64,000 nucleotides of DNA from NCBI RefSeq assembly GCF_003473485.1, contig NC_053043.1:8008001-8072000 (forward strand). The letters are read 5' to 3'. The position numbers and the translations under genes are program-made. Below the pieces are notes generated by a model. That model worked only from the letters and a program-made list of their open reading frames with translations, searched no databases and was not told the origin of the DNA. Every line of letters begins with the position of its first letter. The stretch's first letter is position 1. Positions 11,650 to 23,800 of the stretch are shown in pieces. Origin of the DNA: Medicago truncatula. Taxonomy: Eukaryota > Streptophyta > Magnoliopsida > Fabales > Fabaceae.

Positions 11650-12899
11650 TTGAAATTTAGTTGATTCAAGTAACATACGACTTGCTGAAGTTCTGATTTG
11701 AACAGTACTTTTAGCAGGAAACTGCATGAATAAATATCAGCTTGTTTAATTACACATTAAGAAAGTAGTTGTATTACCAGGAAAAGATAGAAGAAAAAGA
11801 TACATTTTTGTAGATTTGTTCCATCAAATTAATTTATTCTTTTATTTGTTGTAATGCATCTAAGGATGTTCCAAAATACATAGTAAAATATATATACACG
11901 ACTAATGCATCCGAGCAGTGTTATAAAACACAATGACCTAAGGGACTTGAATCAAAGTATTTTTAAAATGCTACAAGCTGATTTTCAAAAACCCGCATTT
12001 TGAAAAGGTTGAATGGGCAATCCCCCTTATGTCTGTGAGTGTGTGCCGTGGGACATCAATCCGAACAATATGGGTGCCATCACATTACAGTCAAATGATA
12101 GGTAAACAAGATTGCTTCTCAAATCCCTTGACAAAAGAAAAAAAATGTAAATCCTGATGTGAAAATATGTTTATGTTTTTCTCGCAACATTTTTCACATC
12201 TCGGTGTGCAGAAAGTGCAAAATTACAAATCACGCAGATCTATAAGTTGCAATAGATCTGACACAAAACTCTTTACAAAACTAAGGGCAAAAGTACTTTT
12301 CCTCAGCTGTTGCAAAATTACCTCATTTAGTTTATAAAGCGCTGGCTGACTTTCATGAATGAATCGACGATTCAATTTTTCACCGGCTCAAACTGTTGGC
12401 CTCTAACCACCAAACAGTTTAAATGTATGCTCTTCCATATGATCTAAATATGCATTTCATCTAAGTGGTACTAATTGAAGCAATATATTGAGCTTGTGAG
12501 CTGAATTGTTTGGCGATATGAGTATGGTTGGTTGTTCATAGATTCGTTCCAATTCATCCAAGTTTGATACCATGGTGTCATGGAACATAATAAGTTTCTA
12601 GAACAAGGTTGATTATTATTTTTTAGCAAAACAAGCTTAATGCATTTATTTATAATAATGTGTTCAATATATGTTGGAATTTTGTAATAAATGCAGAAAC
12701 AAGTTTCCAACTGAGCCGTTAGCTAAACTATGAACAACTTCATTTACTTGTCTTATGAAAGTTCATAATAGAGCAAAGTCGATTTTTTTACTTGGGTTTC
12801 CATATACTTTCACTCTAAAAGCAATTAAGTAAAATTCAACTTTATATTTTTCAACAAGTGCCAAAGATTTTTTTTCATTAACTTTTCTAAAATCACTGT
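11650..12899. other. Intergenic region
   Basis: It contains the CLS 3' UTR and then AT-rich sequence. The short open frame on the minus strand near 12471-12710 has no recognisable features. I see no gene or bounded repeat. Confidence 0.5.
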
Positions 12900-13072
12900 T
12901 TATCGATACAGTAAATTTTGATTTTCACTGTGAACTCGCGCGTCGAACTTTCTCACCCTTGCGCGCGAATCTGCTTCTGCCTGCGGGTTCTCTCTGTCGT
13001 GCCCTCCACCGTACTCTCTACCGTCCACCACCCTCCTCCTCCGACATCGACAGAACAACACCACATACACAG
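12900..13072 (+). other. Probable 5' non-coding exon of PIG-P
   Basis: This C/T-rich stretch ends in the donor 'cacag/gtaatga' at 13072/13073. A matching acceptor 'tttgcag' ends at 13408. It contains no ATG, so it cannot supply the missing start codon. The transcription start is not defined. Confidence 0.4.
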
Positions 13073-13487
13073 GTAATGAATCTAGGGTTGAATGGTTTGG
13101 GAATTTTGTCAATTTAGGGTTTTTGATTTAGGGTTTTTGTTATTTATCTTCAAAATTGGGATTTGTTGTTGTTAATTTGCTCATTGTTGTTGTTGATTTG
13201 CTCAAAATTGGAGATTTTTCTTATTGTTTGTTCTAGATAGCATTTTGTTAATTTATTATCATATAGTTTTTTGTTATGGAATTTTTTATTACAACGTAAA
13301 TTGAGTACAACGTGTTTACTGTAATTGTTATTAATATTATTTGCATTAAAAAATATATATTTAGTTAGTATTTATCGCTCCCCTCAATATTTTTCCACTG
13401 GTTTGCAGCCCTGGATCAGGGTCTTGGATACGCCATTGCGCACGCACACAAGATATGTTATGTTAGTTGTAATCGAAGGGATCCGAG

Positions 13488-15449
13488 ACGGAAAGTCCTC
13501 GGTCTGTCAACAGTCCAAGAAGAACACTGAGTCTATCGAGAAAGCGGAGGGCAACTGTGTCATTTCTCGATTCCGATGATAAAAACAACTCTGCCTCTGG
13601 TTTGTCAAGGGATCATGGCCCTAAGCCTTCTGAAGTTTACGGTTTCGTTGGATCTATAACTACCGTTGTTGCTACAGGTTTTTTTTTAATCATTTACTTT
13701 GTATGATTGAGAGTAAAAATTATAATTATAAATATTTCACATTGTTTTTTATTTAGTTTATCGATTTCAAATAGTATTTGTAATGGTGAAAACAACGTAA
13801 ATGCTGAAATTATCAGTGAAATAGTATAGCTTGAGTTGCAGGTTACACTGTCAAGTTCCACTACACAATCATGTTATAACAGCAGCTATAGCAGCTATTA
13901 AACAATATTTTGTACTAAATAGTGTATTGTGGAACAATATTAATTTTTTATTTGTTCAAATTCGGCTCTGCTATAGTGCTATTGCGCTATAGACGCTATT
14001 TAACAACTGTCTAAATTTTTAAAAAAAATCTCATGTCTGTAACAGTTTAAGCTTTCTTTTTACGTGGGCATGGTAGGGGATTCCTTTGTTTGAGATTTTG
14101 AGTTTATTTTAATTGGGAACTTAGGGAGTATTTAGAAGAGCTTATTTTGAGCTTGTTAGGTTTATCTCATGATGACATGAGCACTTATATTAGGGTGTGA
14201 AAATAGTTCATGAAATGTGTATGAATTGTTTTTGACTTGTTTCAATTAGCTCCAAAAAATAGCTTATGAGTCATAATTCAATTAAGATCTCTAGAATAGC
14301 TTATTGAATAAGACCTTCATTATGTTGTTTACCCAAATGCGATTCTTTCACCTGTTCACATTTGGGAATGATATTCTTACATCTCAATGGGATTCATCTG
14401 CTCCAACTTTCAATATATTTAGTTAATCTATTTCGTAGTGTTATAACTTATACGTTACCTGGTGTTATAATTGCATAAATTATGGTATTTCCTTATACGT
14501 TGATTATTATTTTTTTAATTAGAGTAAAACAACTAGGAACAGGGGTTCACCTTGAAGCCCCATCCTACTTAACATCTCTGATTTGCTCTGGGTAACTCCA
14601 TGATCAAAATAACTTTGTATTCTGTACAATTGTGTATAACTACTAGTTTACCATGTGTTAACAAATGTCTCTAAGGTCTCCTGTGATGTTCCTGTGGCGT
14701 TTTATGATTTTGATTTTTACCTGTTCATTTTCCTTTGTGAATAGTTATTTTCTTGGTATGGGCATATGTTCCAGAATCATGGCTACATTCTATTGGCATT
14801 TCCTACTATCCTAGCAGGTTAGACACCTCAATTCCTGCTATCATTTGAAGCTTTATCAACCATGCAGGTCCTCTACTGTATGTAATTGTTTGGTGTCACA
14901 AAAACAAGAAATTTACTTTGAAATAACTCTGAAGTGAGATTAATTCTGGAGCCTTAATTTAATTATGTACAAATGTAAGCTCAGTTAAGGTGTATGAAGC
15001 AGATGTCGTGAACTCTTTAGTTTAGCTGTTAAACTACTTATGCTTTTCAGATACTGGGCTTTGGCAGTACCAACTTATGTGATGGTGACCATTGTATTAA
15101 TGTTGGCATTCTACATTGGCCTTAACTTCATGTCAACACCATCTCCTGCATCCTTAAACGCAGTTTTTGGTGAGTTTAATACATAATATTTTAGCAATGC
15201 GGGTGTGGTTAATTTTGATTGCTAGATTACTTGCTAAGTTTCTTGCAAGACTATGCTATCATTTAGAGGAGAACCTAATTAATCTGCGAGTTCAAGTGTT
15301 TTAATGATTGATTTATTTCTTCAGATGAGTACAGTAGGGATCCTTTGAGTCGTGATTTTTTGGAAGATAAGGATGAGAAGCCCATTGATCCCATTTCTGA
15401 TGTTGGTATCGACAGAATCAATGATGCTATGTTCTGTAATTCAGACTAA
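13488..15449 (+). CDS. PIGP: PIG-P: GPI-N-acetylglucosaminyltransferase subunit P, with ACG at the expected start
   Basis: Four coding exons, 13488-13677, 14745-14817, 15051-15169 and 15325-15449, give 168 residues. PIG-P is a small ER-membrane subunit of the complex that adds GlcNAc to phosphatidylinositol, the first step of GPI-anchor synthesis. The family core is clear: HGPKPSEVYGFVGSITTVVAT, the first membrane helix (FLVWAYVPESWL), YYPSRYWALAVPTYVMV, the second helix (VLMLAFYIGLNFMSTP), then the tail DPISDVGIDRIND. The conserved N-terminal block (RSVNSPRRTLSLSRKRRATVSFLD) is in frame, but the codon where methionine is expected (13488-13490) is ACG. An in-frame TAA lies 18 bases upstream and no in-frame ATG occurs before the third exon. 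An upstream non-coding exon probably ends at 13072 and rejoins at 13409. Either translation starts at ACG (purine at -3, G at +4) or the gene is damaged. The rest is intact. Confidence 0.82.
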
Positions 15450-15999
15450 CAATCAGACATCCTGACCTGTTTCCAATAGTATAGTTGATATTCTGCCAAG
15501 CGGTTGCTACTGATGTGAGTTCTCGCATGAAATTGAAATGTTATAGCTTTTACATATGAACTTTGTTGAGTTAGTTTGTGAAAGAATGATTGGATTTTTT
15601 GTAATTCATACTGATTTTAGAGTATTACCTTGATATCCATTCCTGCAGTTTCTGGCATTAATGCACAGTAATCAAACTTCCATCTAAAAATCTAAACTTG
15701 CTCTTAAGAACGTTCCCTTCTATATCTTGTGGATGAGTCACCAAACTCAATCTAGAAGTAATCTAGTTCGAGACATTGTTAAACATTAAATGGGAGAATC
15801 TTTCTTAAGGAAGAATCAAGTTTTGCTCTTGAGACACTCTTGACAATAAATGTGAGGATCTCTTCTTCTAAACCCAACTTAACTTTCGTTTGTGATGATA
15901 CTTATATATGAAGAAATATTCTGTAATATTGTCATCTTGTTGAATCGAGTATTGATCATTCTAACTTGACAAGGCCTTTGGGTCACCTCTACATGTATT
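15450..15999. other. 3' flank of PIG-P
   Basis: This is AT-rich sequence expected to include the PIG-P 3' UTR. No other gene is seen. Confidence 0.4.
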
Positions 16000-16139
16000 T
16001 TTTTTTTTTTTTGGTAGATAGACGAAATGACAAAGCTATTATAAACTCACACACAAGTGGAGATACTGGGTTTTGAACCCCGGTCATGGCATCCGGCCCA
16101 ACAATTTCGGTATTTTGCCAGTTGAGCTAGGACTTCTGG
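16000..16139 (-). mobile_element. tRNA-derived SINE (copy 2)
   Basis: Minus-strand order is 'agtcctagctcaactggc' (A-box), 'ccggggttcaaaacccag' (B-box region), a body ending 'atttcgtctatctacc', then an A-tail that appears as T's at 15998-16012. 'atgtattttttt' is repeated at 15993 and 16140-16151, the likely target-site duplication. The copy is about 87% like the one at 33021 by eye. Confidence 0.85.
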
Positions 16140-16151
16140 ATGTATTTTTTT

Positions 16152-16412
16152 AGTTTATGGGAAACAACATTTCAGTTATTTTATCATTTGATGAAATTAT
16201 AGTTATAAAATCATTTACAACAAGGAAAACAAAAGTAACGCAGTGTGTGCTTCAATGGAAATGGCACGGAAATTACTGCTAGGTATGGAAAAAAACTAGG
16301 TAGGTAGGTAAATCTAAATAGGTGTATATAATACCTTCAAATTCAATGAGAAGGGTTGATTCATGCTTAAAAAAGGTGTTGGTTCAACTCTATTATCTCC
16401 ACTATTTTTTTT
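16152..16412. other. AT-rich spacer
   Basis: Nothing recognisable is seen apart from a short 'aggtaggtaggta' run near 16300. Confidence 0.4.
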
Positions 16413-16698
16413 AGAGTTAATTAAATTTTTGGTCATTATAAATACCTGCAGTTTTGTTTTTAGTTCCTATAAAAATAAATCATACATTTTATCCCTACAA
16501 AAACTTTCATTTGTGCTTTTGGTCCCTATAAAGTTTTCCGTCAGCATTTTTAGTTCCTATCGAAAATTTTTATCAACATTTTTTGTCCCTAAAATGCTTA
16601 AGGAAAATGTCACAGTGACTAAAAAGTGTGATTTTATTTTGTGGGGACTAAAAATAAAAATATGAATATTTATAGGGATTAAAAACTTAATTAACTCT
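16413..16698. mobile_element. MITE-like inverted-repeat element
   Basis: The ends 'agagttaattaa' and 'ttaattaactct' are reverse complements. Arrays of 'ggtccctataaa' and 'tagttcctat' motifs follow in one direction and 'gggactaaaa' or 'agggattaaaa' in the other. Elements built of 'GGGACTAAAA'-type motifs are common non-autonomous DNA transposons in legumes. I found no convincing target-site duplication, and the open frames inside are by-products of the repeat. Confidence 0.6.
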
Positions 16699-18910
16699 CT
16701 TTTATATTTAAAAAAATGAAGACGGAATTCATAAATTGGTCCCATATTATTCATTTGTCAATTGGCACCTTGTTTGTTTTTTACATGCCGGCAAATGTTC
16801 TCTGACTCCTTCCACCTTCTAGGGTGTGCATGTTAAGATATTTTGACCGACCAAACCATATCCATATATAAATCACTTATATAGATTTGGATTCATAACC
16901 ATAACCATATTTTATTATAAACCGTTTATGTTACCGGTAATAAAAATGGTTATGGATATATAATCGGTTATTTTTACAATACCGGTTAATAAATGGATAT
17001 GATTTGGTTTGTAAAAATATCCGATTTTTTAAAAATCCAAATTAAAAATTGGTTATTTAACAATTTAAAAACCGGTTATTTCTCTTTCAAAACCAAATAT
17101 TTAACACCAAAATTTTAACCCAACCCTCAAAAGCGAATATGCGGCTCCAAATTTTAATCCAAGCCTCAAAATCTTGTTACTAATAAGAGTTGGAAACTTT
17201 ATACAATCCACATGTATGTCTGAATCCATTGTAGGAGAGAAGTACTAGTATTTCCTTTCCCACATAAACCAGGGCATTCAAAGGACCCAGTTTGGATTGA
17301 CTTCTAATAAAATGATGAACTCCATTTTTTAAGAGATTTTTTGTATTAAATTAATTAAAAAAGATTTTGTTAACCCGTGCTCTCAAAACATTGATTAAGA
17401 AATCTATGAATAGAAATTTTATCTTAGATGTTTAAGGCCAAATAACGATTACGGCCAAATAACGATTACATCATAATTTATGAAAACTTTCTTGTTTTAG
17501 ATGCTTAACCAATATCCTTAAAGGCATTATTTAGCATTCCCCATTAAAAATATAAAGTTGTTAATAGGCCTAAGTTGGATATCCTCCTATGTGCAATGGA
17601 TGGCACACAGTTAACTTCAAAAAATTTAAACTATGACTGGAAGGGGCCGCGCGAACGCAGACCCCCACAGCAACAAATTATGATGTAGGCTCCACCATTT
17701 GGATAGACCTTAAAAAGGCACCCCTCCTAATAAACAATTAGATCTAAATAACGATATAACACCCGTTATGTGGTTGTCATGATCAATTTTACTAGAGCTA
17801 AATCATTTGGTGTTGCATGCTTAACTAGCTAAGTCAAAGTGCTAAATCCCAAGAGTTGAGGCAATAATACTACTTTATTGAATCAGAGCCAAACGATAAT
17901 AGAAACCAAGATTTCCCTGTATGCTCCATCTAGTGGTAGAAAATAGATGTTCGTCGCCGCCATGGACAACTTCATTTAATCAACATGTTGAAGTATCAAG
18001 ATCTAGCAATTTATCCAAGACTAACAATGACCACAACAAGATTTGATACAAAATCAATTCAGGTTCGAGAACTATTTTAACTAGGTTAGATCAAGTTAGT
18101 GAATAGTTTCAAAAGTACAATTAATTTGAGGTAAGGTTTGGGTCATTTCCCTATGTAATTCGGTTTATTTTGATTCTCTGAACATGCCTAGATAAGATTT
18201 GAAGATGCTGGTCAACATTTAACACATCTGTTTACGACTATTTTCAATGGGAATGCTTATAGTTGTGTTATAATGCAAAGACATACCAATATGAGTTTGT
18301 GAACACGGATCTATGTCCAAAACTTGACCAGGAAAGAAGTGATTGTGAGCTTATAACAAGATGCAATAACGATACCGTCAAACAAGTTATTCAAAGAATT
18401 ATATGCATACTTTTAGTAAAACGAAACCCACACAAGAACCAATTACTGGATTCAATTGACAATTAAGAACTAAAAGAGCTATTTAAAACTGAAAATAAGA
18501 GAAAAAATGGCAAGGCGCATCTCAATAACTATCATTTTCGTCAAACTTCAGACAAAGAACGTCAGAACAAGAAACCAAAAATTAATAGTAAAAATGTACA
18601 TGTCTGCAAGAGCTCCCATGCAGGTAGGTTATCAGTTTCCTCTAAACTGGAAAATAAACAATTGAGATAATGTAATTGAAAGAGGTAAATTAAATGAGAA
18701 GAATCGGAAATCTATCCGCATAACCATTTCCAATACATGTTATTACCCGAACAAAGAAAACCAACTTATATATCACCAGCTAACAATGGATAGAGAAAAA
18801 CGCCGAGATGCCAGTGGAATTGGCAAAACAAACTAATGCCGTTACTAAGCTAATGTTCCGGACAAAAGTTACCAAATGACCAAAAAATACACAAAACAAG
18901 ACAACACTCT
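16699..18910. other. Gene-free stretch
   Basis: At 16840-17100 there are many 'ggttat' and 'accggt' motifs on both strands, probably a decayed transposon. At about 17432-17468 a 17-base unit 'ggccaaataacgattac' is tandemly duplicated. The remainder shows no coding pattern. The last 300 bases probably include the 3' UTR of the PPR gene on the minus strand. Confidence 0.4.
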
Positions 18911-20110
18911 TCATTCCTGAGGGGGCGATAACCCCGCTTCAATTTCATCCCACCTGTCACTCTTTTCAGCAAACTTCTCCTTGATTTCCTTAATAAGCTC
19001 TTTAGCATCATCAACCTTTGAAACACCAACAAGTCCATTCACAAGCTTCTTCATAGTAGTAAAATTCGGAACCCAACCTTTAGCAATACACTCCTTAGCA
19101 ATATCCAAAGCCCACTCAAACTCATCACCCTCACACAGAAAATAAACCAACGTAAAATAACACTGCCCATCAACCTTAAATCCCCTTTTCTTCATATCAG
19201 CAAACAACCCCTTCGCCTCTTCGAGATTCCCTTCCCTACAAAACCCATTCATCAAATGATAATAACTAACCGAATTCGGCTTCCTCCCGCTCGTAATCAT
19301 CCCTTGAAACAATGCCTTCGCCTCATTCGATCTCTTCAACTTACACAAACTCTGAATCCTAACATTATAAGTACTAAGACTCGGATACAACTTATACCTT
19401 TCCTCCATCAAATTCAACAATTTCCCAACTTCATCAAACTTCTTCTCATTATAAAACCCGCTAATCGCGTTATTAATCGTTACAACATTAGGTTTAACAT
19501 TACTCCTATCCATTTCATCCAAAATCGAAAAAACAGAATTACTCAAACCAGATTCAGCAAATGACTTAATCACCAAATTATAAGTCTCAACATCAGGTTT
19601 AATATCATAAATCCTCGGAAAATTGAGATAAATTCTTGTTACCTCTTTATGATTCTTCGCGAGAATTGCAGCGAAAAGCAAAGCATTAAGCGATTTAGCA
19701 GAAGCAACAATGTTGAGATTCTCACGCATGAATTTGAAAGTATCGAGAGCTTGATTCATCATGTTAGCTTGACCGTAGAGAACAATAGCGTGAGAGACAA
19801 ACCTTTCGTTCTGGAGATCGGAGCGTGATTGGAGAAGCTCATCGAGGAATTGACGGAGAACGTCAAAGTTTTTGCCGGCGGTGAGTTTGGAGACGGCAGT
19901 GGAGAGAGCGAGGCGGTCGAGGTGGGAGTCAGGGGAGAGGGAAGCGGCGCGGCAGATGGAGAGGATGGTTTCGGGATTGGTTTCGGATTTGAGGAGACGG
20001 AGGGCGGATCGGGATTTTTCCTTTGAGGTGAGAGGAGTGGTGGAGTTTGGGGAGAGGATGGTGGAGTAATGGCGGAGAGTGTTGCGGAGACGTGACGTCA
20101 TTGACGCCAT
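18911..20110 (-). CDS. PPR336/rPPR1-like pentatricopeptide repeat protein, mitochondrial
   Basis: One intronless frame of 399 residues, as usual for PPR genes. The N-terminus (MASMTSRLRNTLRHYSTIL) is arginine/serine-rich without acidic residues, suggesting mitochondrial import. From about residue 100 to 370 there are P-class PPR repeats of about 35 residues, for example PDVETYNLVIKSFAESGLSN, then PNVVTINNAISGFYNEKKFD, PSLSTYNVRIQSLCKLKRSN and PNSVSYYHLMNGFCREGNLE. No E or DYW editing domain follows. The end TTMKKLVNGLVGVSKVDDAK with the KEKF tail resembles Arabidopsis PPR336/rPPR1, a PPR protein of the mitochondrial ribosome. The close match to that short P-class type supports a role in mitochondrial translation rather than editing. 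The first of two nearby methionines was taken as the start. Confidence 0.88.
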   Translation of the reverse strand: MASMTSRLRNTLRHYSTILSPNSTTPLTSKEKSRSALRLLKSETNPETILSICRAASLSPDSHLDRLALSTAVSKLTAGKNFDVLRQFLDELLQSRSDLQNERFVSHAIVLYGQANMMNQALDTFKFMRENLNIVASAKSLNALLFAAILAKNHKEVTRIYLNFPRIYDIKPDVETYNLVIKSFAESGLSNSVFSILDEMDRSNVKPNVVTINNAISGFYNEKKFDEVGKLLNLMEERYKLYPSLSTYNVRIQSLCKLKRSNEAKALFQGMITSGRKPNSVSYYHLMNGFCREGNLEEAKGLFADMKKRGFKVDGQCYFTLVYFLCEGDEFEWALDIAKECIAKGWVPNFTTMKKLVNGLVGVSKVDDAKELIKEIKEKFAEKSDRWDEIEAGLSPPQE

Positions 20111-20138
20111 TGATGAAGTTGAAGGTGAAAAGAAGGGC

Positions 20139-20146
20139 TAGGGTTT
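20139..20146 (-). promoter_or_regulatory. Telo-box-like motif upstream of the PPR gene
   Basis: The coding strand reads AAACCCTA about 30-36 bases before the ATG. Telo-boxes are common in promoters and leaders of plant translation-related genes, which fits a mitoribosomal PPR protein. A single short motif is weak evidence. Confidence 0.4.
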
Positions 20147-20284
20147 TGCAGAAGAAAAATGATGAAGATGAAGGTTTAGTGAGAAATGAAAATAAGAGTT
20201 AAGAGAGTCTATAAAACGCTTCGTTCTGGTTGTAAGAAACTAAAACGGTGCGTTTTGATGAAAAAATGTGAGAAAAAAAAGGTA

Positions 20285-20356
20285 TGAACCTGACGTGAAT
20301 CGAACACGCAACCTTCTGATCTGGAGTCAGACGCGCTACCATTGCGCCACAGATCC
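20285..20356 (-). tRNA. tRNA-Trp (anticodon CCA)
   Basis: The minus-strand sequence folds as a complete 72-nt tRNA without an intron. It has a 7-bp acceptor stem (GGATCTG with CAGGTTC, including two wobble pairs), D-arm GGCGCAATGGTAGCGC, anticodon loop ctgactCCAgatcag, and T-arm with GTTCGATTC. The A-box and B-box promoters are intact. A run of eight T's lies just downstream at about 20274-20281, a good polymerase III terminator. It sits 174 bases upstream of the PPR gene on the same strand and should be transcribed independently. Confidence 0.97.
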
Positions 20357-20895
20357 ATTGATGATTACAAAGCTAAGTGTTATGTATACGTACATTGATT
20401 GAAATGAAGTGTGAATTGAATTTCAAGCGAGCTGGAGCAAATTTAATCATGTAGTTGATTATGATTTATCATTCTTACCGCTCATCCAAATTTGCATTAA
20501 ACACGTTTGTTTATGAAGCTCATGCGCAATATAAATGCATATGATACAATAATATTTAAATTTTTTTAAATTTAGCATACGATAATGTTAAACTACGTTA
20601 ATAAATTCTTTTACTGTACATTTTATATGAATGTAAAATACTTGAAAGAAATATGCATTTGATTATTTTGAATTAAAATATGATTATTTATTAAAAATCA
20701 CACTTAATAATGCTACTATCCTTCTTCCAATCCCCATATCGTAAACACACACCTAACCCACAAATATTAGACTGACAGCAAGACAAAGACAGGTAGCTTA
20801 GCTTAATCTTTGTAACACTAACTAACAAAAGTGTTAACTTCTTTTCTGTCTTTGTGTTCTGTTTTTGAGTTATTGGGTGGAAACTGTTACAAAAC
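20357..20895. other. Intergenic region upstream of the TOM1-family gene
   Basis: It is AT-rich to about 20700, then about 190 bases of mixed composition that should hold the promoter and 5' leader of the gene starting at 20896. No other gene is seen. Confidence 0.4.
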
Positions 20896-23800
20896 ATGGA
20901 GCAACTTAAGCTAACACTTTCACTTTTCTTCTCCTTCTCCGATTCATCTTCATGGTTTCACCGTGATTCCACTCATTCCCCACTTTTCTACACTCTATGT
21001 GCTTCTTTCTCTCTCATCTCCTTCATTGCTCTTATTCAACTCATCAGAATTGAACTTAGAGTACCTGAATACGGTTGGACTACTCAGAAGATTTTCCATC
21101 TCTTTAACTTCATTGTTAGTGGAGGTGAGGTTCACCATCTTTCTTCTTATGCTTTTTATTTTCAGCTTTGTGCTTTGTTTTTATTCTTGCATTTTTTTTT
21201 TTTATATATTTGTTTGTTTATTTTGCAGTACGTGCTCTTGTGTTTGGATTTCATGCTCAAGTGTTTTTCTTGCATCCTAAGGTTAGTTTTCACTTTTGTG
21301 ACTGTTGAATACTTGAATGTTCCGCTTCACTTTGAATTTTTAAGTGATGATCGATAATAAGAAGGGTAAAGATCCTCTCCATTTGGCATAATAAATGTTT
21401 GACTTTGATTCTATTGTACAGAAAATTGATTTTGATTGAATTGATTTTCGGAAATTGATTTTTTAGTTAAAATTAATGTAAAGTAAAATGATTTATGTTT
21501 ATATACGATTCACGGGAAAGTGAGTTGACCAGTAGATTTGAGTGTAAAGCAAAAGTTACAAATTCTAGTTCAAGTTAGAACGGATTCTAGAAGCAAAACG
21601 GAGGGTTTGGTAGATCAATTGGTTTGAACTAGGAGTTGGAGAACCGGTGTTCAAACACTGATGAAGGAGAAAATATTAATCGAACAACTAATTATTAACA
21701 TTGACTTTTGTGACGGTTGAATGTTTAGCTTCACTTTGGACTACTGAGAGTGATGATCGATGATAATTGTGTTTGAATTTGATTCTATTGTGGTGAAAGT
21801 TGAATTTGAAAAATTGATTTTAGTTAAAATGAGTTTAAAGTAAAATGATTTATGGTTGGATGCGTTTGTAGGAAAGTGAGTTGACTAATTGATTTGAGTG
21901 TAAAAATCGTGTTTGACTTCTATTCTAGCTTTTGATTGGACTCTCTCAAAAGTCAATTTGAGCATGCATTGTTTGCTTATTTAGGTCTTATACTTGACTT
22001 TTGTGTGTGTGGAATTTTTAGTCTTTGAATGTTTAGTTTCACTTAGACTTGCTGAGATTGGTGCTTGGCAATAAATGAATGAATACTGACACGGAGTGGT
22101 TACTTTTTCGTTTAGGTCTTGACTTTGGTGCTGTTAGATCTTCCTGGGCTTGTGTTTTTCTCAACATATACACTTCTTGTCCTTTTCTGGGCTGAAATCT
22201 ATCACCAGGCATGTCTTCTTTTGCTATCTTAAACTTACTTATTTCTGCATTAGTGAATGAAATGAACCAACTATTGGAATGTGGCATTTCCAGAGGAGTG
22301 GTTCCTTAATTTGTTATCAAGTACTTTCTAGTTTTATTAGGAAATAGGTTATAATTTTATTTCATGATTGAGCAGGCAAGGAGTTTACCAACTGATAAGC
22401 TCAGGATAATTTACATCTCTGTAAATGGTGCCGTATATTTAATCCAGGTATCTGTCTCATTTCTTGTTGCAAACACCAATATATACTTAAGCTTATCCGC
22501 TCTAATTTTCTTATTGGATTTCCTTAGTGTTTGTTTTGATTTACAATGAATCTCCCTATAAATTTGGTGTTTGGCCTAATTATATTCTAGGTCCGGAGCA
22601 TTCTATTTTGAAGCATGCTTTTGTTTTGAATTTTATATAATGATCTGTTAGAGTGTCTGCAAATTTGACACTTTTAAGTATAGATCTTGTGGTGTATGAA
22701 ATGATTATGGCACAAAAATTCCTAGGATGCTTGTTCTTGATTGAGTATCCAATATGAATCGTTAGTGTTGGAAGTGGTGTTTAAGATATGGAATTCGATA
22801 TCTGTTTTGGGTTGTAATTGTGGATTGTTCATATTTGTTTGCTGCAAGTTACATCTCAATATTGCATAATCTTTTGATAGTCGACATCAAGTATCACAAT
22901 ACTAAACTGTGGCTTTGGATTCAGGTTGGTTTCTGGATTTACCTCTGGTTAGATTACAATGATGTTGTGGACTTCATTGGAAAGATATTTATAGCAGGTT
23001 AGCTTTTTAAGCAAAGAATTTTAATGTTTCTCAAGTTTATGAATTACTTCTGCAACCTTTAAACATTACATTGGTATAGCCATAGGCACTTTTTCCATGA
23101 AATCTACTTTACCTTTCTTCAGGTGTATCATTTGTAGCTGCAATAGGCTTCCTAATATTTGGAGGAAGGTGAGGCTTCTGCAGTTGATTGGATTATCTAT
23201 TGAATACCTTTTGCAATTCCTCAATTTTTCTTATTCAGTGGTTGTTCTTGGTTGTTGTGAGTAAATTTTTTATTTCCTCCCGGTAATTCGTGTTTCCAGA
23301 TTATTTTTCATGCTGAAGCGTTTCCCAATTGAGTCGAAGGGGAGAAGAAAGAAGCTTCAAGAGGTATGTCAAATTTCTTCTCTGCAAAAGTCAGTTTGAT
23401 AAAACTTTCCGAGGGGAAAAAATTATAGGTGTTCTTCGATTAGTCCTCATTGTGAAATAAAAAGAACATATTCAATATTTTCATTTCTTACTCCAGATGT
23501 AGATAATTATACATTAAAAAATAAATATTTATATTAGTGTAGTTATACTCACATAAACTCGGTTTGGTATTACAGGTTGGATTTGTGACAATCATATGTT
23601 TCACCTGTTTTCTGATAAGATCTGTGATGGTAACTTCTAACTATATTCTTTTTTTGTTATATTTCTTATGTTCAAGTTACCATTTCTCAACGTTGTTTTT
23701 GTAAATATGTTAGGTGTAGAATTGTTATTCTTATTTTGCTTGGCTTCTGCTCATTGTTCGGTTGTTATTTTGTTATCATCTTCTTCCCTTTAATTGAAAC

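Noticed and set aside
19256-20069. Plus-strand frames opposite the PPR gene
   Set aside because: They are antisense shadows of the 399-residue PPR frame with biased composition.
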